Of a stretch of 64,000 nucleotides of DNA, positions 1 to 12,000 are shown in pieces. Positions within the stretch are counted from its first letter, which is position 1. Each line of letters begins with the position of its first letter. The notes below the pieces were generated by a model, which worked only from the letters and a program-made list of their open reading frames with translations, was not told the origin of the DNA and ran no database searches. Position numbers and translations under genes: made by a program. Source of the DNA: Phallusia mammillata (Eukaryota; Chordata; Ascidiacea; Phlebobranchia; Ascidiidae); the NCBI GenBank assembly GCA_003260075.1, contig QLIY01000540.1:46372-110371 (forward strand). The letters are read 5' to 3'.

Positions 1-188
1 TTCAGGATTTCTGAACCTAGCTTGGAAGCCATAGTGGAAGAATGCAATAGGAATAAAAAGCAGTTTTACATGTTACACAGCTTTTGCACATATGTACTGG
101 ACTGCAATATTATGACAGTATACATATGTTATTGTCATCAGTTAAATTTGTAAAATGATTGAGTGTTTTGGTCAGCATCTTGTGTTAG

Positions 189-3100
189 TTTGTGATGCTG
201 CTAAAGTTTGTAGAGGTCAAAAAGTCATTGCCAGGTAAATTTGTTTCTGCAAGTTACAAAAATGTCTGTGTGCTAAACATCTGGTAAAGTTTTGACAATC
301 ACAAATGCAAATATAAAAGTGCGACTGAGCTTAATTTCACAGTTATATAATAGCAATAAACTTAGAACTTTAGTTACCCGATTGTTTTACATCCTTAATA
401 ATGTACCTCAAATGCTTTAGAGATGACAGTGATGGACTTTACTACACTGGAACTGTGCGGAAATGTGTTGATTGTGACCATTCCCTAATAAAGTTCGCTT
501 CTGGGGAAAAACTGCTTTCACGTAACAGATTTATTATCCCTGTTACGAATGATGGATACAAACAAAAGCTCAGGGTATTAAAAACATACTGAATTGAACA
601 TGACAATTTTAGGAAGTGTGTGACTAATTGAGTAAGCTTTTGAATCTTATTGCTAAATCTCAGAGGAAAAAATATACTGAAGTAAACTTAATGCATTTAA
701 CTAATTCAATGATTTTCACTCTTTACTTTTCTTCATTTAAAGTTATACTTTTTAGCTATTCCAATGTTGGTAATTGTTTTAAGTTTCTCTGTAATAATGT
801 ATCTCTCAGTTACACTTGGTTATTATAATCATTGATGAATATTGATAGTTCGTCATTCTTTAAACATCTGCTACTTCAAAATTGTCAAATAAATTTCAAA
901 TTAAGTAAATCAAACAATTATAATAATATAGATAGGCACGGGCAGTTATCAAACAGGGGCTTGTCATAAATGTACACCTAATTGTTTGTTTAATTAAGAA
1001 CACAGAACTATAAATATTTTTAGGAAATTATCACTATACCACATAAAATGAATACAGACTTCTAATCATTTTCCAGACAGTTTTTTTCACTGTATTTAAC
1101 TACCTTTTGTTAGATTTAAACATTGGTCTCAAGCAATATAAAATCAATACCACTGATTACCCCAAATTATTCCTGGGCATAATAATTAACGTAAAATTCT
1201 TATGTTTGTTGTCCGAAGCTTTAAAAAAGGGTGCAAGCTTGAATAGGCATGTTGCAGTTCTTTTTGGACTCTTTACGTCCCAAAAATGCTGCTAATTTGT
1301 TCAGTTAAGCATATTTTGTAGGTATAAGGTTTATTGCATTGGAAAAAAATAAGGTTTACTGCATAGGAAAAAAACATTTGTTTTTGAAATAAGTTAACCA
1401 ATTAATTATCCCCTCCTTCTAAACCGGAAAAATTGTTAAACGTTTGGTACATATGGAATCCCTAAGACCAGTAGTGGGATTTAAATTTTTGTAGCTAGTT
1501 CTGTTACAAAAAGTCCATTGACAGTAACCAGTAATGCTAACCAGTTCGCTGATCATAAAATTTTGTGAGACGGTTCTACAGAATCAGTGCAAACCGGCTG
1601 AATCCCACCACTGCCTAAGACCATATGACAGACCTCTTGGTAGTTGCAACTAATCTAAAGCTTTCCGTCTATAGACTGGAGATTATGTTTTGGCAAAATT
1701 TGAAACCAGTGACAGGTTTGATTGTTTTATTCCTGGTGTTATAACTGTCACACCAAAAAAGTCAAAGGTAAATATTCACCTTATATGTTGTGGTTTAATC
1801 GGGTGTTAAAATGCATGATCCTTTTTCAGTTTGAAAGCAATGAGTTTGAGGTCCAGAACTTTGAGGACAGTCAAATGCTTTTGCAACGGGACATGTTGTT
1901 CAGAATTGATCAGAGTCGCAATCCATTTATTTTAAAAATTACCAAGACTTCTGACCTGCAAAGCACAAGGTCAGTATCATTGAATAAAACAATAAAAAAT
2001 TCGAGAATAACTGAGATGTTTGGACAAACATAACAACAGTCATAATTGACTGTTTAAATTTTACAAATTACACAACAGCATATAAACAAGTTTTTTTTAA
2101 ATTTGTTGCAGATCTAACAATAAGCTTCCTCAGCCCTATTCAGTTGATTCCTCTTCTGGGAGTAGTAAGTAGTGTTGTAATCCAAGACATATAACACATA
2201 AAACATTAACTTTTATAAATGTAGCTGATGAAGTAATTATGGTGCATAAAGTGAAACCTTCAAAAAAGGAATCAATCAAACCTGCACCAATTAGTGCAGA
2301 CAAGGAAGATATACGGAAAATTAATGAAACATTACAGGCCATGAATGAGAAGATAATGTCATTAAGGCTGGAACATAACAATCAAAAACAGGTATAAAAG
2401 ACAACAATTTTAACTCAATCTAGATTTTTGGATTTGACTGAATCATGATGTAACTTTGGTGTTAAGCTGCTGGAAAATCACACGAACAATTTACAAGTTA
2501 CAACAAAGTTGATGGAAATGTGGAGAACTCCGATACCAGTAAGAATGTCATCATAAAATATGTATTAGTTTTACATACTTTTTTGTTGTTAGAGCCCTGT
2601 AACTAAACATGATGTTGGGACAAATACAACTCGAAGGTACCATGTTGTTTTGCATTATTTTACTAACTTACTAATCCAAGTTTTAACTATGCACACCCTT
2701 TTGTAATTCCCATTCACAAAATATTACCCACAATTATTGTTTGACTGTGATGCCAATTATGTTATAAAGCTACGAGTTTTTTAAAAAAAAATATGGCATA
2801 TTACACTTGTGCAAACGTACAATATAAATCAGTCATGTTGTATGCTTAACAATGATTTAAAAAGGATGTTAAGCCCACCTGTGGTCAGGACTGTTGTAGC
2901 TCTCTGTGGTGATGATGGCTGGTACTACAGGTTAGTTCTGATTATGTTGATACTTAATAAAGCATTTTCTCAGACAACCTTTTTCAGGGGCATTGTGAAG
3001 CAAACACAACAGCATGGGAAACTGACGATTCAAGACTACTCAGGATTTCTACAAACAGCAAATGAAGATGATGTTATAGATGAGAAGGCTGATGCAAAAA

Positions 3101-5051
3101 TTACCATTAAAGTAAGAGTTTTGCTTCAATAAATTCTTTCTCTAAAAGCGTTTTTGGCTTTCTATTTTATGAACTTCAGTAACGCTCTTAAAGGCAGAAA
3201 CCTTATGAATCACACCATGAGGGATATAGAGACCACTTTACCTAGCAAAATACTTTCCAGGAAAATGATCAAGTGATTGCCATGCATCCAATGTTTACAA
3301 ACAGCTTTGCTCCAGCAACGGTAACATCACAACATGAAAACTCAACATATTCAGTCACATTTCATGACAACAGCAAAGCTGACTTGACAAGAAATGAGGT
3401 ATCATGATTAATGGTTACGTTCAACATAACATTTTAGAAAACCGGCTGAAAACTGGCTGGCGCGCTTGACCCATATACAAAACCTGATCGGGATTCGTCA
3501 CTCCCAGGAAGTATCCTGGGTTCGAATCCCGTGAACGACAAAGGGCAATTTTCAGTTCTCGGACTGCCGCCTGATTGTCGATAAATACAATAAAACAAAA
3601 AAAAAGAAACAGTCTGGACTTCCAATACAAGAAAAAACATTTTTGTGCAGATGTATTGGCTAAAGTCAGGAAAATACCATCAGATTGTGGAATTTATTGA
3701 CAAATGTTTGAAGCGATGGGTTGGGGAGACTGTGATTGCAAGATGTGACAATGATGGATGTTATTACATGTGTATGTGTACAAATGGTAAACACAGTTGG
3801 ACAAACATGACAAGATGTTTTGTCATTTTTAGGTGCTTGCAGAGAAAAAGTTGGGACAGGTCAACTATATTCTCTTCAGTGGCCTGATGGAAGCCAGTGT
3901 GTTCAAACATTAGCATGTATCTTTGGTCCCTACACAAGAAAGAGGCTTGTCAATACAGGTAATGTTTACAGCATGTGTGGATTGTTTTTGTTGGGATATG
4001 TAAAGGCACTTATTTCTAACTTCCCAACAAACTTAGAAGCGTGATGGCACTTGGATATTACTAAATATTAAGATCTTAAGTAGATTAACCATATTTTGGT
4101 TATTTTTCCAGGAGATTGGGTTATGGCAAATGCAGATGACAGCAAGTTTTTACCTGGCCGCATTTTGTCACTAAGTGGAAACACTGCAGCTGTCAACTTT
4201 TGTGATGGAACAATGTAAGAAATTTATTTGTCAAACAAATTTCACAAAACTCAATGCAAATGAGGTTTTTATTTATTTATTTAGGAAACACCAAGTAAAC
4301 ACTGCAGTATGTTTTTGGATTTCTAAAGATTATTATGACTATGCCGTTTCCTTTTACAAAAACAAACAATCCATTGCCTGAATCACAAAAAAGTGACATT
4401 GTTGCCTTTTTTAGAAGTGAAGTCCTGTTTATTTTCTTTTGTATTTGTAATTTTGTTTCAGGTTTTTTGTAATTATGTTAGTTGGTAGCAGTATGACTAA
4501 TTTAGCCCCCCCCCCCCTGTTTATTTTCTTTTGTATTTGTAATTTTGTTTCAGGTTTTTTGTACTTATGTTAGTTGGTAGCAGTATGACTAATTTAGATC
4601 TTGTACCGTTTACATATTTAACATCATGTGTAATTTGTCTACAACTTTTATTTTGTGATTTTTAAATGAGTCATCCACAAAACTTGTAACAATGCAAAAT
4701 TTCTTTGCTCATCAACACCAATCTTGCAAAAAAAGTTTACTTGTCTTCAATTCAAAAACAAAACATAAGTTTTATATTGTCATTAAAAAGTATTTATGTA
4801 CTAAACCACTAAATAAAAACTGTGGCAATGTTTTATATCCCCCCCCCCAAAAAGTTTACTTGTCTTCAATTCAAAAACAAAACATAAGTTTTATATGTGT
4901 CATTAAAAAGTATTTATGTACTAAACCACTAAGTAAAAACTGTGGCAATGTTTTATATGACCGAGTGTCAGTGTCTAGTAGAAATGTAAGTGCAGATGGC
5001 AAACAATTCACACAAATTACAGTGCAAACATCTTTACAGCAAATTCAGTAA
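189..5051 (+). CDS. Tudor-like DUF4537-type repeat protein (5' end outside window)
   Basis: Fifteen exons join in a single frame: 189-234, 421-574, 1675-1767, 1830-1969, 2112-2164, 2225-2391, 2467-2538, 2593-2636, 2865-2930, 2988-3111, 3261-3398, 3651-3771, 3833-3958, 4112-4214 and 4979-5051 (TAA). They give about 506 residues, and the first exon starts in mid-frame, so the start lies upstream. The recurring pattern is a short beta-barrel motif: GQKVIARDDSDGLYYTGTV, GDYVLAKFETSDRFDCFIPG, VVALCGDDGWYYRGIV, DQVIAMHPMF, ETVIARCDNDGCYYM and GDWVMANADDSKFLPGRI. I read these as six Tudor-like modules, probably three DUF4537 pairs, as in the C11orf16/VWA3B group. A helical stretch lies around exons 2225-2538. 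No catalytic residues are seen and the role is unknown. The last exon is the least certain. A SINE, a hAT MITE and two 10-C joins lie in introns. Confidence 0.72.
1469..1613. mobile_element. hAT-type MITE, 145 bp, perfect 8-bp TSD
   Basis: The terminal inverted repeats begin CAGTAGTGGGAT and end ATCCCACCACTG. They are flanked on both sides by the identical 8-bp duplication CCTAAGAC (1461-1468 and 1614-1621). There is no coding capacity. The 8-bp target duplication and CA-starting ends are the usual marks of non-autonomous hAT elements. It sits in the intron between exons 421-574 and 1675-1767 of the DUF4537 gene. Confidence 0.85.
3437..3620 (+). mobile_element. tRNA-derived SINE
   Basis: The sequence has an A-box-like stretch (TGGCTGGCGCGCTTGA, from about 3454) and a good RNA polymerase III B box (GGTTCGAATCCC, about 3519-3530). 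An unrelated body follows, then an A-rich tail near 3585-3610. AACATTTT occurs just before the element and again just after the tail, a possible target duplication. The sequence does not fold into an intact tRNA, which favours a SINE. It lies in an intron just before the exon at 3651. Confidence 0.6.
4506..4517. other. C-run gap placeholder between duplicated ends
   Basis: Twelve C, of which two belong to the right-hand copy, leave a spacer of exactly ten. The 82-bp unit at 4424-4505 is repeated at 4516-4597 with one visible difference. It is intronic. Confidence 0.8.
4839..4848. other. C-run gap placeholder between duplicated ends
   Basis: Ten C separate near-identical copies at about 4730-4838 and 4849-4958, which differ by a few bases and a one-base indel. 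It lies in the last intron of the DUF4537 gene. Confidence 0.8.
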
Positions 5052-5098
5052 AAGTCCTGATAAAATAGTACAACATCATATTTACAACATAAAATTGA

Positions 5099-7956
5099 TT
5101 AAGGTTTCCATGTTATAACTTTCAGTGCAATTTGTGCTGCTTTTGCCACAGTTGCACTGTCAGGGTCATGTTCACGATCTTTGATGTCATCCACCAACTC
5201 CATCAGAGTTTTTCTTCCTTCTGGTGCTTCGGATAGCATTGTTAGTGCCTTAATAGCATAAAGTCTTGTCTCTGAAGTTGGAGAGTTCACCAAGTTGAGC
5301 AAAGATCGAATTGCTCCTGATTTTATTGATGCATATTTTCCTGCAAGACAAGTTTAATCTGATTAGGTTTACAACTCTATGGTTGCTGATCCCAATATAT
5401 AGAAATCTGTCATATTAACCCAGTGTTCTCAACCGAGCCCATGGCCCACCATGGGGTTACAAGTGTTTTTGGGGAGCCACCAATAAGTAAAGTGACACTG
5501 ATTTACAGACAGGTGTTTCATGAGTCTAATTTGAACATCTTGGAGTTGTCAAAATGACTTTTTCGGGCACTCTTGTGTTAAATATGGCTTAGTGCTTAGT
5601 GACATCACCCATGACTTTAAATTTCACAAGTTTCCCATCTACATTTTTAATAGTTGGGGCCACAATCTCTTGAGGGTTAATTTAAGGGGCTCCAAACTAT
5701 AAAAGGTTAAGAACCACTGTACTAACCTAAAAGATTTGTTGATACGCCAAATAAACACAATGTCAGGGGTATGGTGAAAACCATTTTTTCTCAAATTCAT
5801 AAACTGGCAGTTACTGTACAAAGCATGTGTAAGATACTTCTGCTTACCTTGTGTTGTAATGGAAATTGTCATCAGTGCTCCAGCAGCATTTGTTTTTACT
5901 TCATCCTCAATGTCAGCCAGCAAACTGACAAGCAGTGGAACGATTCTTTCATCTTTGCAGGCTGCTTCCTTGCCAGCCAATGGAACGCTAACATCCATTA
6001 AATCTCGTGCAGCTGAACTCCGAATTATTGGTAAATCATGATTTAGAAGATCCTACAAAAGGGTAGACTTTATGAGACCATTAAAAAACAGTACACTATA
6101 TGATTTTTGTGGGTTGTGTATGTATTTGGTTGTGAGAAAGATTTTGGACTGTAAACATGGTGGATTTAAAATGAATTTTCAAATAATTTAAATTTTAAGC
6201 CAGTAACACAAGTTTCATGTTGGAAGTCCATAAAATTGTTTGTAAATTTTAACACAGAAAAAAGTGGCAATACTCGGACCAACAAGTTTAAGTTTTTCCA
6301 AAAATTCAATGAAAGAATTGAGATCAGGAAGATGGATTAAAATTATCAACAACTTTTGTTTGTTTTTATTTACTTACAGTGAGAACTGGCATTATTCCAG
6401 ACTGTAGTGCAGTTTGTGCATCAACCCTCATGCAAAAGTGCAATGTGTCCAAAATTAGCTCTTTGATTTCATCCAACTCAGATTCAAGTTTTTTCACAAG
6501 TTTTGGAATTAGTTTGGCTTCCACCACTCCAATGGCACCTTTATTGAGTATTTTGTTTTGTTAGTCAAATTTTTAGCATTAGTTAAAGCCATAAGCCATG
6601 TTGTTTATTCCAACACAAACAGGTGTTAGATTGTGCTGGTGCAAATGACAGAAACATTGGTGATATGTTATTTCTTATCACTGTTCGCAATAAGGTTCAT
6701 ATGTTTGTATTAAACACTTCATAAAGCACATTTTATTAATACACATTAACAAAATAAAGTAAGGCTGACTACAGAAGTTTTTTCGACAATTTATAGATTC
6801 TGTCACATAAATAATAGTTCACCTGTGTTGTTACTGGCAACATATTTTTGCAAATTGTTAATACTAAGTAAATAATTTTTTTTTCAATTATTGTGTATTA
6901 ACCTGATGGGATTTCCGACAACATCTTAATGGCTTGATGGGCATTTTTGCGAACAATTTCCACTTCATCATCAAACAACTGAAAAAAAAAACAATTAGCA
7001 AATAATATAACATTTTGTAACAGAAAGTTGGAGACTTACATTTGCAACCGGGAGAATAACTTTGAAATCAAGAAATGCATTTCTTCCAACATTGTGTGTT
7101 GCCATAATATAAAGCACTTCTGTTGCTTTATGACGAACAGTGCTGTCATGGTCCTTTAACAACTTCTTTAAACTATCCACACAACCTGTTGAAATTAGCA
7201 GATTGTGGTAGAATTTGCTTCAGTAAGTAAGTGCACATTCAAGACAAGTTTTTTATTTGGATTGTCACTTCTTCAGACATATCAAATGATTCTACTACCA
7301 TGCAGAAAATGATCTCATTTTCGGGCCATTACGAAATGGTACAATCGATGTAGTGTCTTTACAAATTATCCACAGACGCTGTACAACTTATCACTCTGTC
7401 ACACCCTGTAACTTATTTATCTTTATGGTAATGGTGACAACTATTTTTGTTCAGTCTTTGCTTTCTCTTGTTCTTGTAGTCACATTAAGCTTATTAGATG
7501 AGTTCTTAAAAGAGAAAAGCTAAAATGTTATGACACTGTTGCTTAAATGAAGCAATCGCTTACATGTATTTCAACAGAGAGTAGCAATGCACAGACACAT
7601 GCCCACTGCACAACATGTTTTAAAACATTTAAGAGTTTTTAAAGTATTAGAAGTCAACATTCTGTTTATTGCATATTTTATTTTAAGCCCCCCCCCCATC
7701 GCTTACATGTATTTCAACAGAGAGTAGCAATGCACAGACACATGCACACTGCACAACATGTTTTAAAACATTTAAGAGTTTTTAAAAGATTAGAAGTCAA
7801 CATTCTGTTTATTGCATATTTTATTCTATGTGAATCTCCAAATTATGCAATTAAGTCAAAAATTTATTGGGAAAAGATAGGTGGTTAATTTAATTTAGGG
7901 GTATAATCCCAATAGAATAGATTTTATGTAATTAACCAGTTGGTTTTTGATCTAAT

Positions 7957-8021
<65 letters not shown>

Positions 8022-8304
8022 TTTGTAGTTTCTAATCCAACATAATACTTGATTTAAAACATATATAATAGAAAATCACGAACTAATGTATTGGTACATG
8101 CTTACCTACACCGATGGCTTCGTATACTTTTTCTGGATCATGCACCAAATCGCATAATGTCATTAAGGCACGTTGTCTAATAATTAGGGTTTCATCATTC
8201 AATTCTCTGTTTAATTTAGGTAATGCACGACTTCCAAACGCCAACTGAGCTTTAGTAGCGTCTATGTTCGGCGGAAGTGCATAGGAGATGCGACTTGTCG
8301 CCAT
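5099..8304 (-). CDS. RSPH14: Radial spoke head 14 homologue (armadillo-repeat protein)
   Basis: Six exons (8304-8106, 7185-7040, 6978-6903, 6538-6378, 6052-5848 and 5340-5099) splice at GT-AG sites into exactly 343 codons including the stop, or 342 residues. Vertebrate RSPH14/RTDR1 is about 348. The protein matches that family end to end: a start with MATSRISYALPPNIDATKA, then TEVLYIMATHNVGR, ALTMLSEAPEGRK, and an end VITWKP. It is built of armadillo/HEAT-like helical repeats with no catalytic site. The family acts in motile cilia at the radial spokes. Its 3' end faces the DUF4537 gene 47 bp away, and its 5' end is divergent from ACAD10, so the 740 bp between may be shared promoter. A hAT element lies in the last intron and two C runs lie in intron 1. 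Confidence 0.95.
5421..5719. mobile_element. hAT-type element, 299 bp, in RSPH14 intron
   Basis: The ends are CAGTGTTCTCAACC and GGTTAAGAACCACTG, imperfect inverted repeats. The flanks TATTAACC (5413-5420) and TACTAACC (5720-5727) match at 7 of 8 bases. The interior contains a short inverted GC-rich motif and no ORF. The end sequence resembles the element at 52800-53228, so both probably belong to one family. Confidence 0.8.
7688..7697. other. C-run gap placeholder between duplicated ends
   Basis: Ten C lie between copies starting ATCGCTTACATG at about 7555 and 7698. The copies are some 130 bp and differ at a few bases. RSPH14 intron 1. Confidence 0.8.
7958..8021. other. Long C run (64), probable sized gap
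   Basis: Sixty-four uninterrupted C with no flanking duplication, in RSPH14 intron 1 about 85 bp from the exon 1 donor. Read with the other runs, it looks like a gap of estimated size written as C. Confidence 0.65.
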
Positions 8305-9044
8305 TTTGTCAATGTAAATACCGTAATAAATGTAAAATAAGCTTAGTACATTACGTTTCTTAAAAGAAAGTCAAGCAAATGCGGGAAATACAAATCAGCT
8401 GATCGTTGCCATGATGATAGAAGCATTTCTTTATTTCAAGCTGTTTTTGGTAATCTCCCAAGCACATTTCAAAAATATTTCAATTTCGGATGTCTGTTTG
8501 TTTATTAGCATGCACTTCATTCTATTATTTTTTTATTTAGTAGTTAAGCTAAGATTTAATTGATTCCTTTTGCAATCAAATCTGTCAACGACAAGATTAA
8601 ACTTTGATCGAGTTGATATCCAATTAGTTTAACTTGGTTAACATCCGTAACGATTTAAATCTTTTGTTATAATTGTTCACTGTACATATGAAATAATTTG
8701 CACATATTTTTTTAATGTAAGAATAATACGGTAGGGATCTTTTTGTTGGTGCTTTAAATAGGGAAAGCCCCTGGCAAAGTTATCGAAGCGTGAAGCAAAT
8801 CAATGTTTACATTTAGTCATTTACCTCCAAGAGTAGAGCAACAAGTTTTGTCTTTAACATTTACCAGAAATAGTGTAACGCTTTGGTGCTGTTGCGTTGT
8901 TTTCTCTCAAATAAAATATTTAACTGCAGTGGTAGCACTTTCTGTTGATAATTGTTTTTGCCGTTATTTTCTGACAGGGCAATCGTTTTTTTAGAGTTTT
9001 GTATTTTGCATGATTTTTTAATTATCGTGGTCTCGCGTGTAGAC
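8305..9044. promoter_or_regulatory. Divergent intergenic region RSPH14 / ACAD10
   Basis: This 740-bp stretch separates two start codons pointing away from each other, so it probably holds both promoters. I see AT-rich sequence and no clear TATA box or other element I can assign. An in-frame upstream ATG at 8952 could extend ACAD10 by 31 residues, but the ATG at 9045 gives a more typical mitochondrial leader. Confidence 0.4.
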
Positions 9045-12000
9045 ATGAGTATAGCAAGGTTATGCTCGAATGGAAGGTTTCCACTACTCCATCGTGCAAT
9101 ATGTCATTCCTCAATCAAAAGTTCAAGATGGAAGTGTCGTGCAGTAATATTTGATATGGGCGGTGTTATCCTCCCAAGTCCTTTTCCAATGACTAGAGGT
9201 AAAGTGTTGTTCCCAACAAGAAACTGTTTTATACTGACTGGCTTGTGTCAAATTAAGATGTGGTAAAACTAAAACTACTAAACTATTTGTTCATGCTTGC
9301 TGTTTATTGAGTGTTATACATATCTGTACTAAAAAAGCCAACCTAAAATGTTGGCAAATGTGTAAATACAAATTGTTGCTTATGTGTTGTTTGCTTTATT
9401 CCTACTTTCAACTTACTTTAGACTTCTATATTTAAATTCAGAATATGAAGCAATGAAAAAAATTCCAGCGGGAACAATTTGGAAAAGTATCAAAGAGCAT
9501 GGTAATGAAGGTGCTTGGATGAAAATGGAGATAGGTGAACTTAGTGCTGATGATTTTGGTCAAGTTTTTAGTGATGAATGCACCAAAACAGTATGTTTAT
9601 ATGTAATTAAAGAAAATATATTTTGTAATCTGTAAAATGGTTTGAAGGCCAATAAACCCATCGATGTCAAAGACTTTTTGTTGTTCCCCCCCCCCCTGAT
9701 TTTGGTCAAGTTTTTAGTGACGAATGCACCAAAACAGTATGTTTATTTGTAATTAAAGAAAATATATTTTGTAATCTGTAAAATGGTTTTAAGGCCAATG
9801 AACCCATCGATGTCAAAGACTTTTTGTTGTTTCTTGAAAATGGAATGAAAAACCCAGTACCAGAAGTTTTAGATGCTGTTGAATGTCTCAGAGAATCTGG
9901 AATTAAAACTGCACTGCTCACAAACAACTGGAAATATTCTGATGGAAGATCATTGTTGCCATTTTCAAAAGAAAAGTTTGATGTGGTAAAATAGCTTAAA
10001 CCATATATACATCATGACTTTTTGATCAGTACTTTTGTGTGTAACATATGCATCTTTTGTGAAGTTGTTGTTGTGGTGGTAATATCCACATGTTTAGGAT
10101 TATTGCATGTTTGTTGTTTAGGTTGTTGAGTCTGCGGTAGAAGGAATGAACAAACCCCAACCAGTCATATACAATTTATGTTTAAATCGACTTCGTGTGC
10201 AACCGTCGGAAGCAATTTTTCTTGATGATATGCTGCCAAATATTCTGGCTGCTAAGAGTTTGGGGATTCATACTATTAAGGTAAAAAAAAATATGTTTTA
10301 AGTTTAGTTTAGAAATATTTTTTATGATTTCAGTGGTAGGCTTTTTGTGTCAAATAAGTTCCCAACAAATCAGCTAACAATTGTTCCATAATTTGAATTT
10401 TTGGTTGTTTGAGTTATTACCTTTTATTAATACATGTTGTACAGGTGGATGATGTATATTCCGCTGTTGGTGAGTTGGAAAGATTTCTTGACATTTCTCT
10501 ATCAAGTGTCACAAAAGGGACAAGGCCTGTTAGAAAGGGAATGGAGTTTGATTTGGAAAAATTTACTGAATATGTTAACGACAAACTCAACATAAAAGTG
10601 GATCATCAACCTGAAGTTCGCCAATTTAGTCATGGGCAATCAAATCCAACATACCTTATTGACTTTGGACCAAACTATACAAAGTATGTTTTGCGCAAGA
10701 AGCCCCCAGGAAAGCTGCTTCCCTCTGCACATGCAATAGAGCGTGAATACAGGTAATAAGGTTAAAATATAATAAATTTGTTGTCATTTTAATTTTGTCA
10801 AGATAATTATTTTCAGTAATAAAATTCATGGCTTTTTAAATAAGGTAGTTAAAGTGTTATTACAAAAACATGCCTCTTTTTCAAATGAGGATTATGCATG
10901 CTGTTCAAAACCATGGAGTAAAAGTTCCACCGTTGGTAGATCTTTGTGAAGACTCATCAATCATTGGAACTCCCTTCTACATGATGGAGCTAGTACAAGG
11001 AAACATATACAAGGTATAATTAAACTTTGCACAGATTGAAAACAAGTTCAGATGAGTAACTGTTTTTTAGTATCACTCTAAAAATTGAATATATCATTAG
11101 CAAGCATTATTTTGTATATTTTGGTATACTTCTCTTACATGAACAATGCAGGAAGTTGGTCATCCAACAAATCCATTTATGCAGTATTAAACAAAGCCTG
11201 TGTTGTCCTGTCAAAAATTCCAACAAAACTGCTTTTAAAACAGATGTTTTTGCAGAAAAAATCATGTTCAATAAGTTTAAGTTTTTCGCAGAACCCCACT
11301 TTACCAGGAATGATACCTGAAACTCGCAAACTTATTTATGAGAAAATGATTTCTACACTCTGTGACATTCATAAAGTTGATATCAATGCTGCTGGTTTGC
11401 AGAATTATGGAAAACAAGGTAGTCCCTTAAAAAATTCTCCTAGTGCAGTGGTTCCCAACCTTTTTGTCCTGTGCACCCTTTAATGGGTTTTTAGATCTAA
11501 TTGCCCCCTACAAGTTTAGTTTGCTAAAATGTCGTTTACATTCAAATCATAACCTTCCAAAATATATCGAAAAATCTAGCAATAACTAAATCACATGATA
11601 TCACTCCCCCCCCCCATCTAATTGCCCCCTACAAGTTTAGTTTGCTAAAATGTCGTTTACATTAAAATCATAACCTTCCAAAATATATCGAAAAATCTAA
11701 TCACATGATATCACACAAACAAAATGATGTCACAATCAGCTCAATCAAGTGACCAGACTTGCACAATAACTCGTTAACAAGTGCAAAGCTCTGTATTTTT
11801 TTCTTTTCTTTAAATTTCTTCATACATCCACTTACTGCATTGCTGCCTTAAATTAATTATACGAGAACTTTATTTTTCTCAGCCCATATATGGCAAATGC
11901 AGCACATAGCACAGGCCCCCCCCCCATGTCACAATCAGCTCAATCAAGTGACCAGACTTGCACAATAACTCGTAAACAAGTGCAAAGCTCTGTCTTTTTT

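Noticed and set aside
3519..3530. B-box GGTTCGAATCCC as a functional tRNA gene
   Set aside because: No acceptor stem or anticodon arm can be folded around it; SINE is the better reading.
3421..3640. Reverse-strand ORFs of 68-69 codons
   Set aside because: They lie over the SINE; no family resemblance and no splice context.
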